Of a stretch of 64,000 nt of DNA, positions 51,657 through 59,295 are shown piece after piece (the first letter of the stretch is position 1; each line of letters starts with the position of its first letter). Made by a program: the position numbers and the translations under genes. The notes beneath the pieces are model-generated. The model had not been told where the DNA came from. It was given only the letters and a program-made list of their open reading frames with translations, and did not search any database. This DNA comes from Amycolatopsis palatopharyngis (GTDB taxonomy: Bacteria > Actinomycetota > Actinomycetes > Mycobacteriales > Pseudonocardiaceae). The stretch covers positions 1-64,000 of the forward strand of contig NZ_PQHZ01000033.1 of assembly GCF_003385185.1 (NCBI RefSeq), written 5' to 3'.

Positions 51657-52796
51657 TCAGGAAAGCTCGGTGACGACCTCGCGCACACCCGCGATCACCC
51701 GATCGGCCTGCGCTTCGGTGAGGTTGGAGTGCATGGGAATCGCCAGGTGCCTGGCGAAGATGTCGGCCGAGACGGGCAACGACGGCTGCTCGCCGTACAC
51801 GGGTTGCAGATGCGAGGCGTACGTGCCGAAATTGCACTGGATCCCGCGCTCGCGCAGTCGCATGGCTACCTCGCCCCGGCTGATCTCCGGGGCGATCGTG
51901 AGGATGTAGGACTGCCAAGGGTGTTCACGATCCGGCAGCACCACGGGCACGTCCACGCCTTCGAGGCCGGCGAGGCCCTCGGCGTACCGCTTGGCCACCG
52001 AGCGGCGCGTGGCGAGCAGGTCGGGAAGCCGGTCGAGCTGGACGTTCATGATCGCGGCCTGCACGTCGGAGAGCCGGAAGTTGTATCCGGCCTCGTGGAA
52101 GGTCGGGATCGGCAGCTCCCTGGAGCCCTCCCGGCCGTGCGCGGGCTCGATGCCGTAGGTGTGCAGCTTGCGCGCGTGGGCGATGAGGTCCTCGCGGTCG
52201 GAGACCAGCGCGCCGCCCTCACCGGCGGTGATGCCCTTGCGGCCGTGGAAGGAGAACGCGGCCAGGTCTGCGAGGCTGCCCGCGGGCCGGTTCTTGTAGG
52301 TCGCACCCGCCGAACACGCGGCGTCCTCGAACAGCCACAGTCCGTGCTTGTCCGCGATGGCGCGGTACTCGTCGAAGTCGCCGGGCTGGCCCGCGACATC
52401 GACGGCGAGGATGCCGACAGTACGGGGAGTGATGAGGGCTTCGACGTGCTTGGGGTCCGCGCTCCAGATGTCCGGCCGGACGTCGGCGAAGACGGGTGTC
52501 GCGCCGACCTGGAGCACGGCGTGCCCGGTGGCGGGGAACGTGTAGTCCCCGACGATCACCTCGTCGCCGGGCTGGACGCCGAGCACCCGAAGCCCGAGGT
52601 AGAGCGCGGAGCCGCAGTTGCTGGTGCTCAACGCGTGCTGCGTGCCGACGGCGGCGGCGAAGCGTTCCTCGAACCGGCGACAGGTGGGACCGGCACCGGC
52701 GAGCCAGCCGGACTTGAACACCTCCGCCACCGCGGCCAGTTCCTCGTCACCGACGGTGGGCTGGCCGAGAGCGATGGTCTCGGGACTGTCCGGCAT
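51657..52796 (-). CDS. DegT/DnrJ/EryC1/StrS sugar aminotransferase
   Basis: A 379-aa PLP-dependent aminotransferase, first gene of the run 52796-49054. STSNCGSALYLGLRVLG (~57-73), FEDAACSAGATY (~155-166) and the Schiff-base Lys in SFHGRKGITAGEGG (~183-196) are intact. The HGRK form of the Lys motif is that of the ArnB/PseC-like and PglE-like group acting at C4 of keto-sugars, distinct from the LYPTKN and LYATKN forms of the other two in the window. ATG 52796 has GGGAG upstream; the frame continues farther up without conservation. The product is probably a 4-amino-4-deoxy sugar nucleotide. Confidence 0.86.
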   Translation of the reverse strand: MPDSPETIALGQPTVGDEELAAVAEVFKSGWLAGAGPTCRRFEERFAAAVGTQHALSTSNCGSALYLGLRVLGVQPGDEVIVGDYTFPATGHAVLQVGATPVFADVRPDIWSADPKHVEALITPRTVGILAVDVAGQPGDFDEYRAIADKHGLWLFEDAACSAGATYKNRPAGSLADLAAFSFHGRKGITAGEGGALVSDREDLIAHARKLHTYGIEPAHGREGSRELPIPTFHEAGYNFRLSDVQAAIMNVQLDRLPDLLATRRSVAKRYAEGLAGLEGVDVPVVLPDREHPWQSYILTIAPEISRGEVAMRLRERGIQCNFGTYASHLQPVYGEQPSLPVSADIFARHLAIPMHSNLTEAQADRVIAGVREVVTELS

Positions 52797-52943
52797 TCTT
52801 CTCCCTCTTGCCTTGGGTCGGACTGCAGTGTATGAGAGCGGCCGATTTCCCCCGGTGTGCGGGGGCTGGCAACTGTCCGACGAGACCGTGAACAAGAGAG
52901 CTGCTCGGCGGCGCCTCAAGGGATACAAGGCGCCACGAAGTGG

Positions 52944-53456
52944 TTATTTGACCTGCGTGAGTCGCACGCCGACCTGATCCCCGGAGCGGACCAGCAGCCG
53001 CAGCGGCATGATCATCACACTCAGCAACCTGGCCGCCCACGGCCTGCCCGCTCTGCGGGCGAGTTCGGGGCCGATCTCGCCCATCAGGGCCACCAGCCCG
53101 GACAGCGGCCGGACGAACAACGTCGCCTCGACGATTCGCGCTTCGTCGTCCAGCCGGAGGACCGCCGTCTCCTCGATCTCCACGCCGCCGACCCTGGCCG
53201 TGTAAACCACCGTGCGGGTTCGCTCGTCGCCAACGTCCGTGTGGAACCGGATGCCCTCGATTCGGCTGAACGCCGCCTCGATGATCGTCCGCACGCTCTC
53301 GGTGCCGGTGAAGCGCGCCGCGGTGGTCAGCGGGGAGTGCAGCACGGCCTCCGGAGCGAAGGTCGTCAGTGCCTGTGCCGCGTCGCCTGCTTCGCCTGCG
53401 CGGCGGTAGCGCTCGGTCGTGGACTCGGCTCTGGTGAGTGCTTCGTTTGTGGTCAT
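52944..53456 (-). CDS. SnoaL/NTF2-like protein
   Basis: A 170-aa protein. Residues ~10-125 fit the NTF2-like cone fold: helices RYRRAGEAGDAAQALTTFAP, then TAARFTGTESVRTIIEAAF and beta strands with FHTDVGDERTRTVVYTARV and EETAVLRLDDEARI. A C-terminal hydrophobic basic segment (ARLLSVMIMPLRLLVRSG) is unusual and may bind membrane. Such proteins act as small isomerases or binding proteins; the ligand here is unknown. Its ATG overlaps the tetR stop (ATGA), so it is produced with, and probably controlled by, that repressor. Confidence 0.7.
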   Translation of the reverse strand: MTTNEALTRAESTTERYRRAGEAGDAAQALTTFAPEAVLHSPLTTAARFTGTESVRTIIEAAFSRIEGIRFHTDVGDERTRTVVYTARVGGVEIEETAVLRLDDEARIVEATLFVRPLSGLVALMGEIGPELARRAGRPWAARLLSVMIMPLRLLVRSGDQVGVRLTQVK

Positions 53457-54073
53457 TGTCGTCCCTGCGGGTCGGCGGTGATCTGCGCGAGTCCGCGCCA
53501 GAGCAGGTCGACGGTCAGTGCGACCACCTGCTCTCGGGGCACGTCCCGGTTACGCCACCACCAGGTCGCGATGGCGTTGAGTGCGCTCTTGGCGGCCTCG
53601 GCGAGCACCTCGTCGGCGCGCTCGCGGTCGATGTCCGCGGTCAGGTCGAGCCGTGGCACGCGAGCCAGCAGCCCGGCGAGCTGGGCGGTGGCTCGCTGCT
53701 GGCCACGGGCGTGCACCTCGGCGAGGTCCGGAGTGCGCGGCGGTTCGCCGAAGATCATTCGCCAGCCGAGTTCGTTGTTCTCGATCCAGGCGTAGATCGC
53801 GGTCACCCTGCTGTGCAGCAGTTCGAAGGCCGTCTCGGTCTCCGCTTGTGCCGACCAACTCTCGATCAGTCCGGTGATCTCGCGATCGAGCAGGGTCGCG
53901 TACAGATCGGCCTTGGCGGTGAAGTGGTCGTAGAGCACCGGCGTGGTGATCTGGGCGCGGCTGGCCACCTCACGCAGGGCGGCGCCCTCATAACCCGCCT
54001 CGGCGAAGACCTCCGCCGCCGCGGCGAGGATGCGTTCCCGGCGCTCGGCCCGGGTCAGTCGCTTACCTGACAT
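53453..54073 (-). CDS. TetR/AcrR-family transcriptional regulator
   Basis: A 206-aa regulator with an N-terminal helix-turn-helix: RRERILAAAAEVFAEAGYEG (~11-30) and REVASRAQITTPVLYDHFTAKADL (~34-57). The C-terminal ~140 residues form the ligand and dimer domain (WRNRDVPREQVV at the end). Two perfect-match half-site palindromes sit at its own start, one overlapping the ATG, so it should repress itself and the divergent lhgO gene. The start ATG 54073 is preceded by TAAACT (54083-54088), a likely -10 box between the operators. The inducer is unknown. Confidence 0.9.
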   Translation of the reverse strand: MSGKRLTRAERRERILAAAAEVFAEAGYEGAALREVASRAQITTPVLYDHFTAKADLYATLLDREITGLIESWSAQAETETAFELLHSRVTAIYAWIENNELGWRMIFGEPPRTPDLAEVHARGQQRATAQLAGLLARVPRLDLTADIDRERADEVLAEAAKSALNAIATWWWRNRDVPREQVVALTVDLLWRGLAQITADPQGRQ

Positions 54074-54113
54074 TAGTCAGGTAGTTTACCCGCAAACCTG
54101 ACCGTTGTCAGGT
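54065..54113. promoter_or_regulatory. Two tandem TetR operators in the tetR-lhgO intergenic region
   Basis: Two 18-bp palindromes, ACCTGACATTAGTCAGGT (54065-54082) and ACCTGACCGTTGTCAGGT (54096-54113), share half-sites ACCTGAC and GTCAGGT. Their starts are 31 bp apart, about three helical turns. The first overlaps the tetR ATG, a TAAACT box lies between them, and the second covers the -35 region expected for the lhgO promoter (TAGGGT at 54125-54130). Probable binding sites of the adjacent regulator. Confidence 0.85.
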
Positions 54114-54138
54114 TATTGGCCGATTAGGGTATGCACCC

Positions 54139-55317
54139 GTGCGTCGAGTCGTAGTCATCGGGGGCGGGATCATCGGTCTTGCCGTCGCCCTGGAACTCAC
54201 CAGGCGCGGCACCGAGGTCACCGTGCTGGAGAAGGAAGACCACTGGGCAGCCCATCAGACCGGGCACAACTCCAACGTGGTCCACGCCGGGCTGTACTAC
54301 AAGCCGGGCTCGTTCAAGGCGCGGATGTCGGTGGCGGGCAACGCCTCGATCGTCCGGTTCGCCCGCGAGCACGGGGTGCCGGTGGAGGTCTGCGGCAAGC
54401 TCGTCGTCGCGACCTCGGAGGCCGAGCTGCCCGCGTTGCGGGTACTGGCGGAGCGGGCCGAGGAGAACGGGGTACCGGCCAAGCTGGTCTCACCGGCGGA
54501 GGCACGTGCGTACGAACCGGAGGTCGCATGTGTGAGCGCGCTACGAGTGGAGTCGACCGCCATCATCGACTTTCCCGCTGTGTGTGCCGCTATGGTGCGA
54601 CTGCTCGCTGACGCCGGGGCGGATCTGCGGCTGAACACCGCCGCGCTCGGCATCCGATCCGGCACGGGCGGCGGGGTCGAGATCGCCACCGGCGACGAGG
54701 TGCTGCGGGCCGATGCGCTGGTCAACTGCGCAGGCCTGCAGTCCGATCGGATCGCCCGGCTGGCGGGACTCACCCCGCGCGCGCGGATCGTCCCGTTCCG
54801 GGGCGAGTACTACGAACTGCGACCCGAGCGCAGACACCTGGTGCGCGGGCTGATCTATCCGGTGCCGGACGCGTCGCTGCCGTTCCTCGGCGTGCACCTG
54901 ACCCGGATGCTGGACGGCAGCGTGCACGCGGGCCCGAACGCGGTGCTGGCGCTACGCCGCGAGGGCTACCGCTGGCGCGACATCTCGGTGGCCGATCTCG
55001 CGGAAGTGGCCCGGTTTCCCGGAACGTGGCGGCTGGCGCGCAAGTACGCCTTCCCGATCGGGCTGGACGAGGTGCGCCGTTCGTTCTCGAAGCGCCGCTT
55101 CGCCGCGAGCCTGGCCCGGCTGGTGCCCGCCGTGCGACCGGAGGACATCGTCCAACACGGCTCGGGCGTGCGGGCGCAGGCGCTGCTGCCGGATGGGTCC
55201 ATGGTGGACGACTTCCTGGTCCAGACCGCGCCGAACCAGGTTCACGTACTCAACGCACCGTCACCGGCCGCGACCAGCGCACTGGAGATCGCAAAGCACG
55301 TGGCCGACGAGGTCTAG
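54139..55317 (+). CDS. lhgO: L-2-hydroxyglutarate oxidase
   Basis: A 392-aa FAD-dependent enzyme of the DAO family that oxidises L-2-hydroxyglutarate to 2-oxoglutarate, passing electrons to the membrane quinone pool. Seen: VVVIGGGIIGLAVALELTRR (FAD-binding, ~4-23), TGHNSNVVHAGLYYKPGS (~41-58), a characteristic LhgO segment, and the C-terminal DFLVQTAPNQVHVLNAPSPAAT with SGVRAQALLPDG. Length is as expected. Start GTG 54139 lies 8 nt behind a TAGGGT box, suggesting a leaderless transcript. It is divergent from tetR with operators between, so it is probably regulated by it. Its stop overlaps that of the convergent gene. Confidence 0.92.
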   Translation: MRRVVVIGGGIIGLAVALELTRRGTEVTVLEKEDHWAAHQTGHNSNVVHAGLYYKPGSFKARMSVAGNASIVRFAREHGVPVEVCGKLVVATSEAELPALRVLAERAEENGVPAKLVSPAEARAYEPEVACVSALRVESTAIIDFPAVCAAMVRLLADAGADLRLNTAALGIRSGTGGGVEIATGDEVLRADALVNCAGLQSDRIARLAGLTPRARIVPFRGEYYELRPERRHLVRGLIYPVPDASLPFLGVHLTRMLDGSVHAGPNAVLALRREGYRWRDISVADLAEVARFPGTWRLARKYAFPIGLDEVRRSFSKRRFAASLARLVPAVRPEDIVQHGSGVRAQALLPDGSMVDDFLVQTAPNQVHVLNAPSPAATSALEIAKHVADEV

Positions 55318-55982
55318 GCAGTCAAGCTGGGCGTGCGGTCAAGCAGGTCGCAGAGGAAGTCCACGCGATGCTCCAGGTCCGAAACGTCCAACTCCCCCTG
55401 CCGCCAGGTCAGAATCTCGTTTCCGTTGATTCGGACGGGGTTGTCGCCGGTCCGCGGATCGCTCAGCAGCCAGGCGCGAACCTCGTCGGACAACATCGCG
55501 CCTGCGAACGCCGAGTCCTTCGTGTCCAGGGTGAACGCGTCGTCGAACCGGGCATCGCCGGTCTCCTCAGCGCGCCAGCCCACCGATCGCGCCACACCCG
55601 CGAAGAACCCGCGTGGGCCGAGCTCCAGGAACGGTTTCGGCGCTGTCAGAGCGATCGTTATCACCTGGTAGAAGTTTCGTTCGGTCCGCTCATCACCGTG
55701 CCGGTCCGTCTCCTCCATCCGAAAGCTGTACTCGAATGCGGTGAGACGGTAACCACGATGCTCACCCCGGAACACGTGCTCAGCTTTCTGCCAGCGGCCC
55801 CAATCGAACGGCTGTCCCTGGTAACGGCCAACCAGAGAATCGTCACTCGGCGCATAGTCCCAGCCGAGCCGGTGCGCCAGTTCCGCGTAGTCGTCGCGCG
55901 TTTGCTTACGCTGCTGCCATCGGTAGTAGCCGTAGCCGATCAGCACAATCGGCGAGACGATGAACCAGACCCAGTCGGGCAT
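55314..55982 (-). CDS. Membrane-anchored protein of unknown function
   Basis: A 222-aa protein with one N-terminal membrane helix (WVWFIVSPIVLIGYGYY) followed by a short positive patch (RWQQRKQTR), so the rest faces the cytoplasm. The soluble part has a beta-rich domain (YRLTAFEYSFRMEE, FYQVITIAL) ending in HRVDFLCDLLDRTP. I do not recognise a named family. It is the last gene of the second ESX/lipoprotein locus, 3 bp after a DUF3558-type lipoprotein, and overlaps the lhgO stop by 4 bp. Probably co-transcribed with the lipoprotein genes. Confidence 0.65.
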   Translation of the reverse strand: MPDWVWFIVSPIVLIGYGYYRWQQRKQTRDDYAELAHRLGWDYAPSDDSLVGRYQGQPFDWGRWQKAEHVFRGEHRGYRLTAFEYSFRMEETDRHGDERTERNFYQVITIALTAPKPFLELGPRGFFAGVARSVGWRAEETGDARFDDAFTLDTKDSAFAGAMLSDEVRAWLLSDPRTGDNPVRINGNEILTWRQGELDVSDLEHRVDFLCDLLDRTPSLTA

Positions 55983-55985
55983 CTC

Positions 55986-56492
55986 TCACTCCGGAAGTTT
56001 GGTGACGATGGTGGTCGCGATCTCGTCTGCGATCTCGCATATCGGCTTGTCCAGGTCGACTGGAACTGCAGAGCTAAGGACAGCGAACCGCTGTGCAGGG
56101 TCGTCCTGGGAGAGCACCACACTGACGCCGCAACTCGACTCGGTGGAGTCGAGCCTGGTTCCCTGAACACCATCCAAGTCGACCTTCTCCTCACCAGCCA
56201 TCCTGCTCATGTCCTGGCCTCGGACGATGTTCGTGCTGGACACCGGGGAAGTCGAACCATAGGCGCATTGGATCTCGTCGGTAGGGTCAACTTCGACCTC
56301 GCCTGCTCCGACCGCCTGTGCCACTTCGGCCGCCGTGACCAGGTCACACGGGCCGCCACCGGGCAACCGCTTCGTCGTCTCAGTTTGTGCCGTTCCATCA
56401 CCGCCGCCGCCACATCCTGCTAAGACCGCACCAGCCCAGACTGCTGTGACCAACAGGCTCGTCCGGCGAATGGGCGCGCCGTAGCTACTCAC
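55986..56492 (-). CDS. DUF3558-type lipoprotein
   Basis: A 168-aa lipoprotein: signal peptide with lipobox LAGC (Cys ~26), Gly-rich linker, then the globular domain opening KRLPGGGPCDLVTAAEV. It is paralogous to the gene at 58198, which shares KRLPxGGPCDL and the later EDPAQRF segment (here DDPAQRF). Four Cys residues in the mature part may form two disulfides. The function of DUF3558 proteins is unknown; they cluster with ESX substrates. Start GTG 56492 with GGGAAGG about 10 bp upstream was chosen. An earlier in-frame start would extend the protein over the preceding gene. Confidence 0.78.
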   Translation of the reverse strand: MSSYGAPIRRTSLLVTAVWAGAVLAGCGGGGDGTAQTETTKRLPGGGPCDLVTAAEVAQAVGAGEVEVDPTDEIQCAYGSTSPVSSTNIVRGQDMSRMAGEEKVDLDGVQGTRLDSTESSCGVSVVLSQDDPAQRFAVLSSAVPVDLDKPICEIADEIATTIVTKLPE

Positions 56493-56508
56493 CTTGTGCA
56501 CACCTTCC

Positions 56509-56958
56509 CTAACTGTCGAGCGGGTCGAAGTCGTCGAAGTACTCGTCGTCGGAAACCGTACGCTGCGAACGTGGTTCCTCGGTATGTACCACCGGATTAG
56601 CTGACTCGGAATGCACCGGGCCCACCGGGGGGATGCTCCGCAGCGACGCGAAGGCAGCTCGCACATCAGGATCCAGCACGAACCGGCCCTCGGCCAGGTC
56701 GCGCCAGGTGATCTCCCCACGCGAGATCCGTTCGAGAACAACTGTCCACTCAGGAGTACGACCGTGATACGTGATGAACGTACGTAACTGGTCAACCTCC
56801 TCCTGAGTAGCTGGTTCTTCCTTCGCGTCGAGCTCGGCGAGCAACTCATCAGACTGTCGAATGGTCGCCGCAGCCTCGTCGATCACCGCGTCGGCCATCC
56901 GATCCGCGTGCTGCATTTCCGGGGTGTACCAGTCTCCCGCCGGCAACTGATTCCTCAT
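56509..56958 (-). CDS. Hypothetical acidic protein, ESX-locus associated
   Basis: A 149-aa acidic protein without signal peptide. Helical N-terminal half (MQHADRMADAVIDEAAATIRQ), then TFITYHGRTPEWTVVLERIS, GEITWRDLAEGRFVLDPDVRAAFASLR and a Ser/Asp-rich tail ending EYFDDFDPLDS. I recognise no named domain. It lies between the broken ESX-substrate-like gene (10 bp upstream) and a DUF3558 lipoprotein (16 bp downstream), so it belongs to that transcript. It could be a chaperone or accessory for the ESX-type proteins; nothing in the sequence proves it. Confidence 0.65.
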   Translation of the reverse strand: MRNQLPAGDWYTPEMQHADRMADAVIDEAAATIRQSDELLAELDAKEEPATQEEVDQLRTFITYHGRTPEWTVVLERISRGEITWRDLAEGRFVLDPDVRAAFASLRSIPPVGPVHSESANPVVHTEEPRSQRTVSDDEYFDDFDPLDS

Positions 56959-56968
56959 CGATCTTCCT

Positions 56969-57728
56969 TCAGCTGACCGGCTCGGCCGGCGGGTTCAGTT
57001 TCTGGTCCAGATCGCTAATCTGCCCGTCGAGTTCGCCCTTCTTCTTGTCGAACTCCTCCTGCTTCTCCTGGATCTCCTGCTGTCCACCCTGCATGGTTTT
57101 GGTGATTTGGACGACGTCTTGAGTGGAGTTGATCTCCGGAATGGTAGACACAGCGTCGAGCATGCTCTGACAGGCACTGAGATAACCAGTAATCGTGCCG
57201 GCCAACTCCTCAATCTTGCTATGAATCGAGTAGATCTGTTGAACGATGCCGATAATGTCTTCGACGTCCGACCAGTACGGGAAGTCCTTGAAACCACTCA
57301 TGACCCATTCAAATACGCCCGCCGCCTGCCCAAGAACCGGTACGAACTTCTGAGATAATTCGAGTATTCGCTGCAACACACGGCTGAGTAGCTCAACAGC
57401 CTTCTCGGCGAGCTTGATCGACCACTCCGAGATCTTGTCGAAGCCTTTGCCCATGTACTCGGACAACTGCTCGGCTATGAACAACGCACCGACCCAGTTG
57501 ATCTCAATGTAGTTATGAAATGCCCCGGATGCTTCGCCCCGTGTCCAGTGCTCGGTGAGCAGAGTTGCGGTATTGTCGGTGGCCTTTTCCGTCGTCGCTC
57601 ATGAAGTTGCGCCAGAACCAGTCGATCTCGTCCAGGACGAAGCGGTCCTTCTTTAGCTTCTCGGCGAGTGGCGTGGTACCGACGGTCGCCGTGAATCCCT
57701 CGATGGGGACGGTGTCGCTATATGGCAC
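56969..57728 (-). pseudogene. ESX-substrate-like gene split by a one-base frameshift
   Basis: Two frames together read as one coherent ~252-aa protein. From GTG 57728: VPYSDTVPIEGFTATVG, then DRFVLDEIDWFWRNFMSDDGK; in the next frame: ATDNTATLLTEHWTRGEAS, FHNYIEINWVGALFIAEQL, helical repeats, a coiled-coil-like tail and ...NPPAEPVS. The switch falls on an A4 run at 57585-57588 (minus strand GGAAAAGG); three A's would restore one frame. The start overlaps the EspC-like stop by 11 bp, so it follows that gene in one operon. The domain plan is that of a WXG/ESX-type substrate. A sequencing error or a true mutation are both possible. Confidence 0.65.
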
Positions 57729-58056
57729 GGGGGCCGCCGCCCGTTCCTGTGCGCTCGATCCGCTCCTGGTTCTCGATCTCCTCAAGGCCGTACTTGTACG
57801 CGGCTACCCGGACCCCTTCGCCGGTTTGGTACAGCTTGGTTTGGATCATCTCGAACACGGGCCGCAGCATGCTCTCCCTGACCTCTTCGCAGGCCACACC
57901 GATCGGAGTGAGCAAGCCAGTGAAGCCGGTCGCATTCATGCCCTCGAACATCGTCGCGAGTTGAATTGTGTATACCGAGCCGGACAAGTCGCCGACGTAG
58001 TCGGCATACGCGCGAAGTTCTCGAGGATCTACCTCGTGGCCCCCGGTGTCATTCAT
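57718..58056 (-). CDS. EspC/DUF2580-like type VII secretion target
   Basis: A 112-aa helical protein: MNDTGGHEVDPRELRAYADYVGDL at the N terminus, a short turn near TGFTGLLTP (~44-52) and a second helix ending RTGTGGGPRAI. Length and the DPxELxxYAxxV opening match the EspC family (DUF2580), small helical-hairpin proteins secreted by ESX systems together with partner substrates. Start ATG 58056. The frameshifted substrate-like gene begins inside its last codons, so the two are translationally coupled and might form an exported pair. Family assignment moderate; the secretion role is inferred. Confidence 0.75.
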   Translation of the reverse strand: MNDTGGHEVDPRELRAYADYVGDLSGSVYTIQLATMFEGMNATGFTGLLTPIGVACEEVRESMLRPVFEMIQTKLYQTGEGVRVAAYKYGLEEIENQERIERTGTGGGPRAI

Positions 58057-58197
58057 CGTTCGCTCCCCCTACGGAACATAGGCCGTGCAGCCCTGATTTC
58101 TTTGGACCGTAGCGGGAACGGAAAGTTGGGTGCAACCGATGTAGCCAAATGGGTGGTGAAGATCTGTGCGCTTGCCTGGCTCCACTCTGCACTCAGC

Positions 58198-58680
58198 TCA
58201 CTCGGAGATGCCGACAACCTGGGTGGCAATTTGATCCACCACACCGCACGGGTCGTCCGTGAGGTCGGGGGTGAGGCTGGCGATGACTCCGAACCGCTGC
58301 GCCGGATCTTCCTCGGCCAGTACCACCCCAACGCCACAGTCCGTGCCTCCCGGCGGGCCCGTGTTCAACCGCGCGCCCTCGACGTCCGCCAGCTCGACGG
58401 ACTCGTCACTCAGCATCGCGTCGATGGCATCTCCGCGAGCCACCGTGACCGTGGAGAAGATGTCGTCCAGGTCGTAGAAGCACTGCGGGCCTTCCACCTC
58501 CGCGGAAGCACCCGGTACTCCCACCGCCTTGGCCACAGCCTCCGTCGCCAGGAGGTCGCACGGACCACCGGCCGGGAGCCGCTTCGCCGTCTCGCCACCA
58601 CACGCGGTGAGCGCGCCGATCAGGAGCGCTCCGACTCCGGCCACCACCATGCGACAACCACGCCGCCATCCCCGGTCCAC
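58198..58680 (-). CDS. DUF3558-type lipoprotein
   Basis: A 160-aa lipoprotein with signal peptide and lipobox LTAC (Cys ~27). The domain starts KRLPAGGPCDLLATEAV and contains FSTVTVARGDAI and AEEDPAQRFGVIASL, so it is a paralogue of the gene at 55986. Start GTG 58680 has a strong GGGGGGAGGA site; an in-frame GTG at 58698 precedes the ribosome site and is less likely. It should be tethered on the outer face of the membrane. It lies upstream of the EspC-like gene and downstream of another DUF3558-type gene on the same strand. Confidence 0.8.
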   Translation of the reverse strand: MDRGWRRGCRMVVAGVGALLIGALTACGGETAKRLPAGGPCDLLATEAVAKAVGVPGASAEVEGPQCFYDLDDIFSTVTVARGDAIDAMLSDESVELADVEGARLNTGPPGGTDCGVGVVLAEEDPAQRFGVIASLTPDLTDDPCGVVDQIATQVVGISE

Positions 58681-58707
58681 AGTTCCTCCCCCCGTCACTG
58701 TCTCGCC

Positions 58708-59226
58708 TTACGGCAGGTTCTCGCTCACCATGGGCGCCGCCGCCTTGGGCAGGTCGCAGGACTTCGACTTGTCGGTGAGGTTGAGGCTGAGCAGCGAGAC
58801 GAACGACGACTCGCCCAGCGGCAGCATCAGGTCGCAGGCGCCCTCGCCGAACACGCCCTCATAGCGTCCCCAGGTTCGGCCACCGAGGTCGAACTCCTCG
58901 TCGGGCGGGGTGTCGATACCGCGGTACTCGGCCAGCGACATCTCGTCGCTGATCACCAGGGTCAGTGCGTGGTCGCTCAGGTCGGGATCGGCGGAGCGCC
59001 AGTCGCAGCCCTGCGGGACGCGCTGCTGCGGGTTGGCCTCGTTGAACTCGCCGGCCGCCAGACCCAGTTCAGTCAACTGCTCCTCGGTGAGCAGGGTGCA
59101 GGGCTCCTCGAACGGCCCCTTCGTCACCGGCTGCGCGCCCGGCGGGAATAGCGCCGTGCCGGGCTCCACCCGCGCGCAGGAGGCGAGCAGGAGCAGGACC
59201 CCCAGCAGTGCCACGCTTCCACGCAC
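58708..59226 (-). CDS. DUF3558-type lipoprotein
   Basis: A 172-aa lipoprotein: short signal peptide (VALLGVLLLLASC, lipobox LASC followed by A), then a domain beginning EEPCTLLTEEQLTELGL, with GCDWRS and a Cys in GEGACDLMLPLG near the end, as in DUF3558/DUF3558-like proteins of this order. Start GTG 59226 has GGAGG upstream; an in-frame upstream start at 59262 lies close to the palindrome after serS. It is 27 bp from the next lipoprotein gene and begins the second ESX-type locus. Function unknown. Confidence 0.78.
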   Translation of the reverse strand: MRGSVALLGVLLLLASCARVEPGTALFPPGAQPVTKGPFEEPCTLLTEEQLTELGLAAGEFNEANPQQRVPQGCDWRSADPDLSDHALTLVISDEMSLAEYRGIDTPPDEEFDLGGRTWGRYEGVFGEGACDLMLPLGESSFVSLLSLNLTDKSKSCDLPKAAAPMVSENLP

Positions 59227-59263
59227 TTCGCCTCCTCGGCGGTTGCCATGCCCCGTCCCCACC

Positions 59264-59289
59264 CTCGCACTTTCCCGGGAAAGTGCGAG
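59264..59289 (-). terminator. 26-base palindrome after serS
   Basis: CTCGCACTTTCCC and its exact complement form a perfect 26-base palindrome, 6 bp beyond the serS stop in the direction of transcription and 37 bp before the next gene. Of the family members in this window it is the only one between tandem rather than convergent genes, which supports a terminator role for serS. Confidence 0.7.
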
Positions 59290-59295
59290 TCCTGG

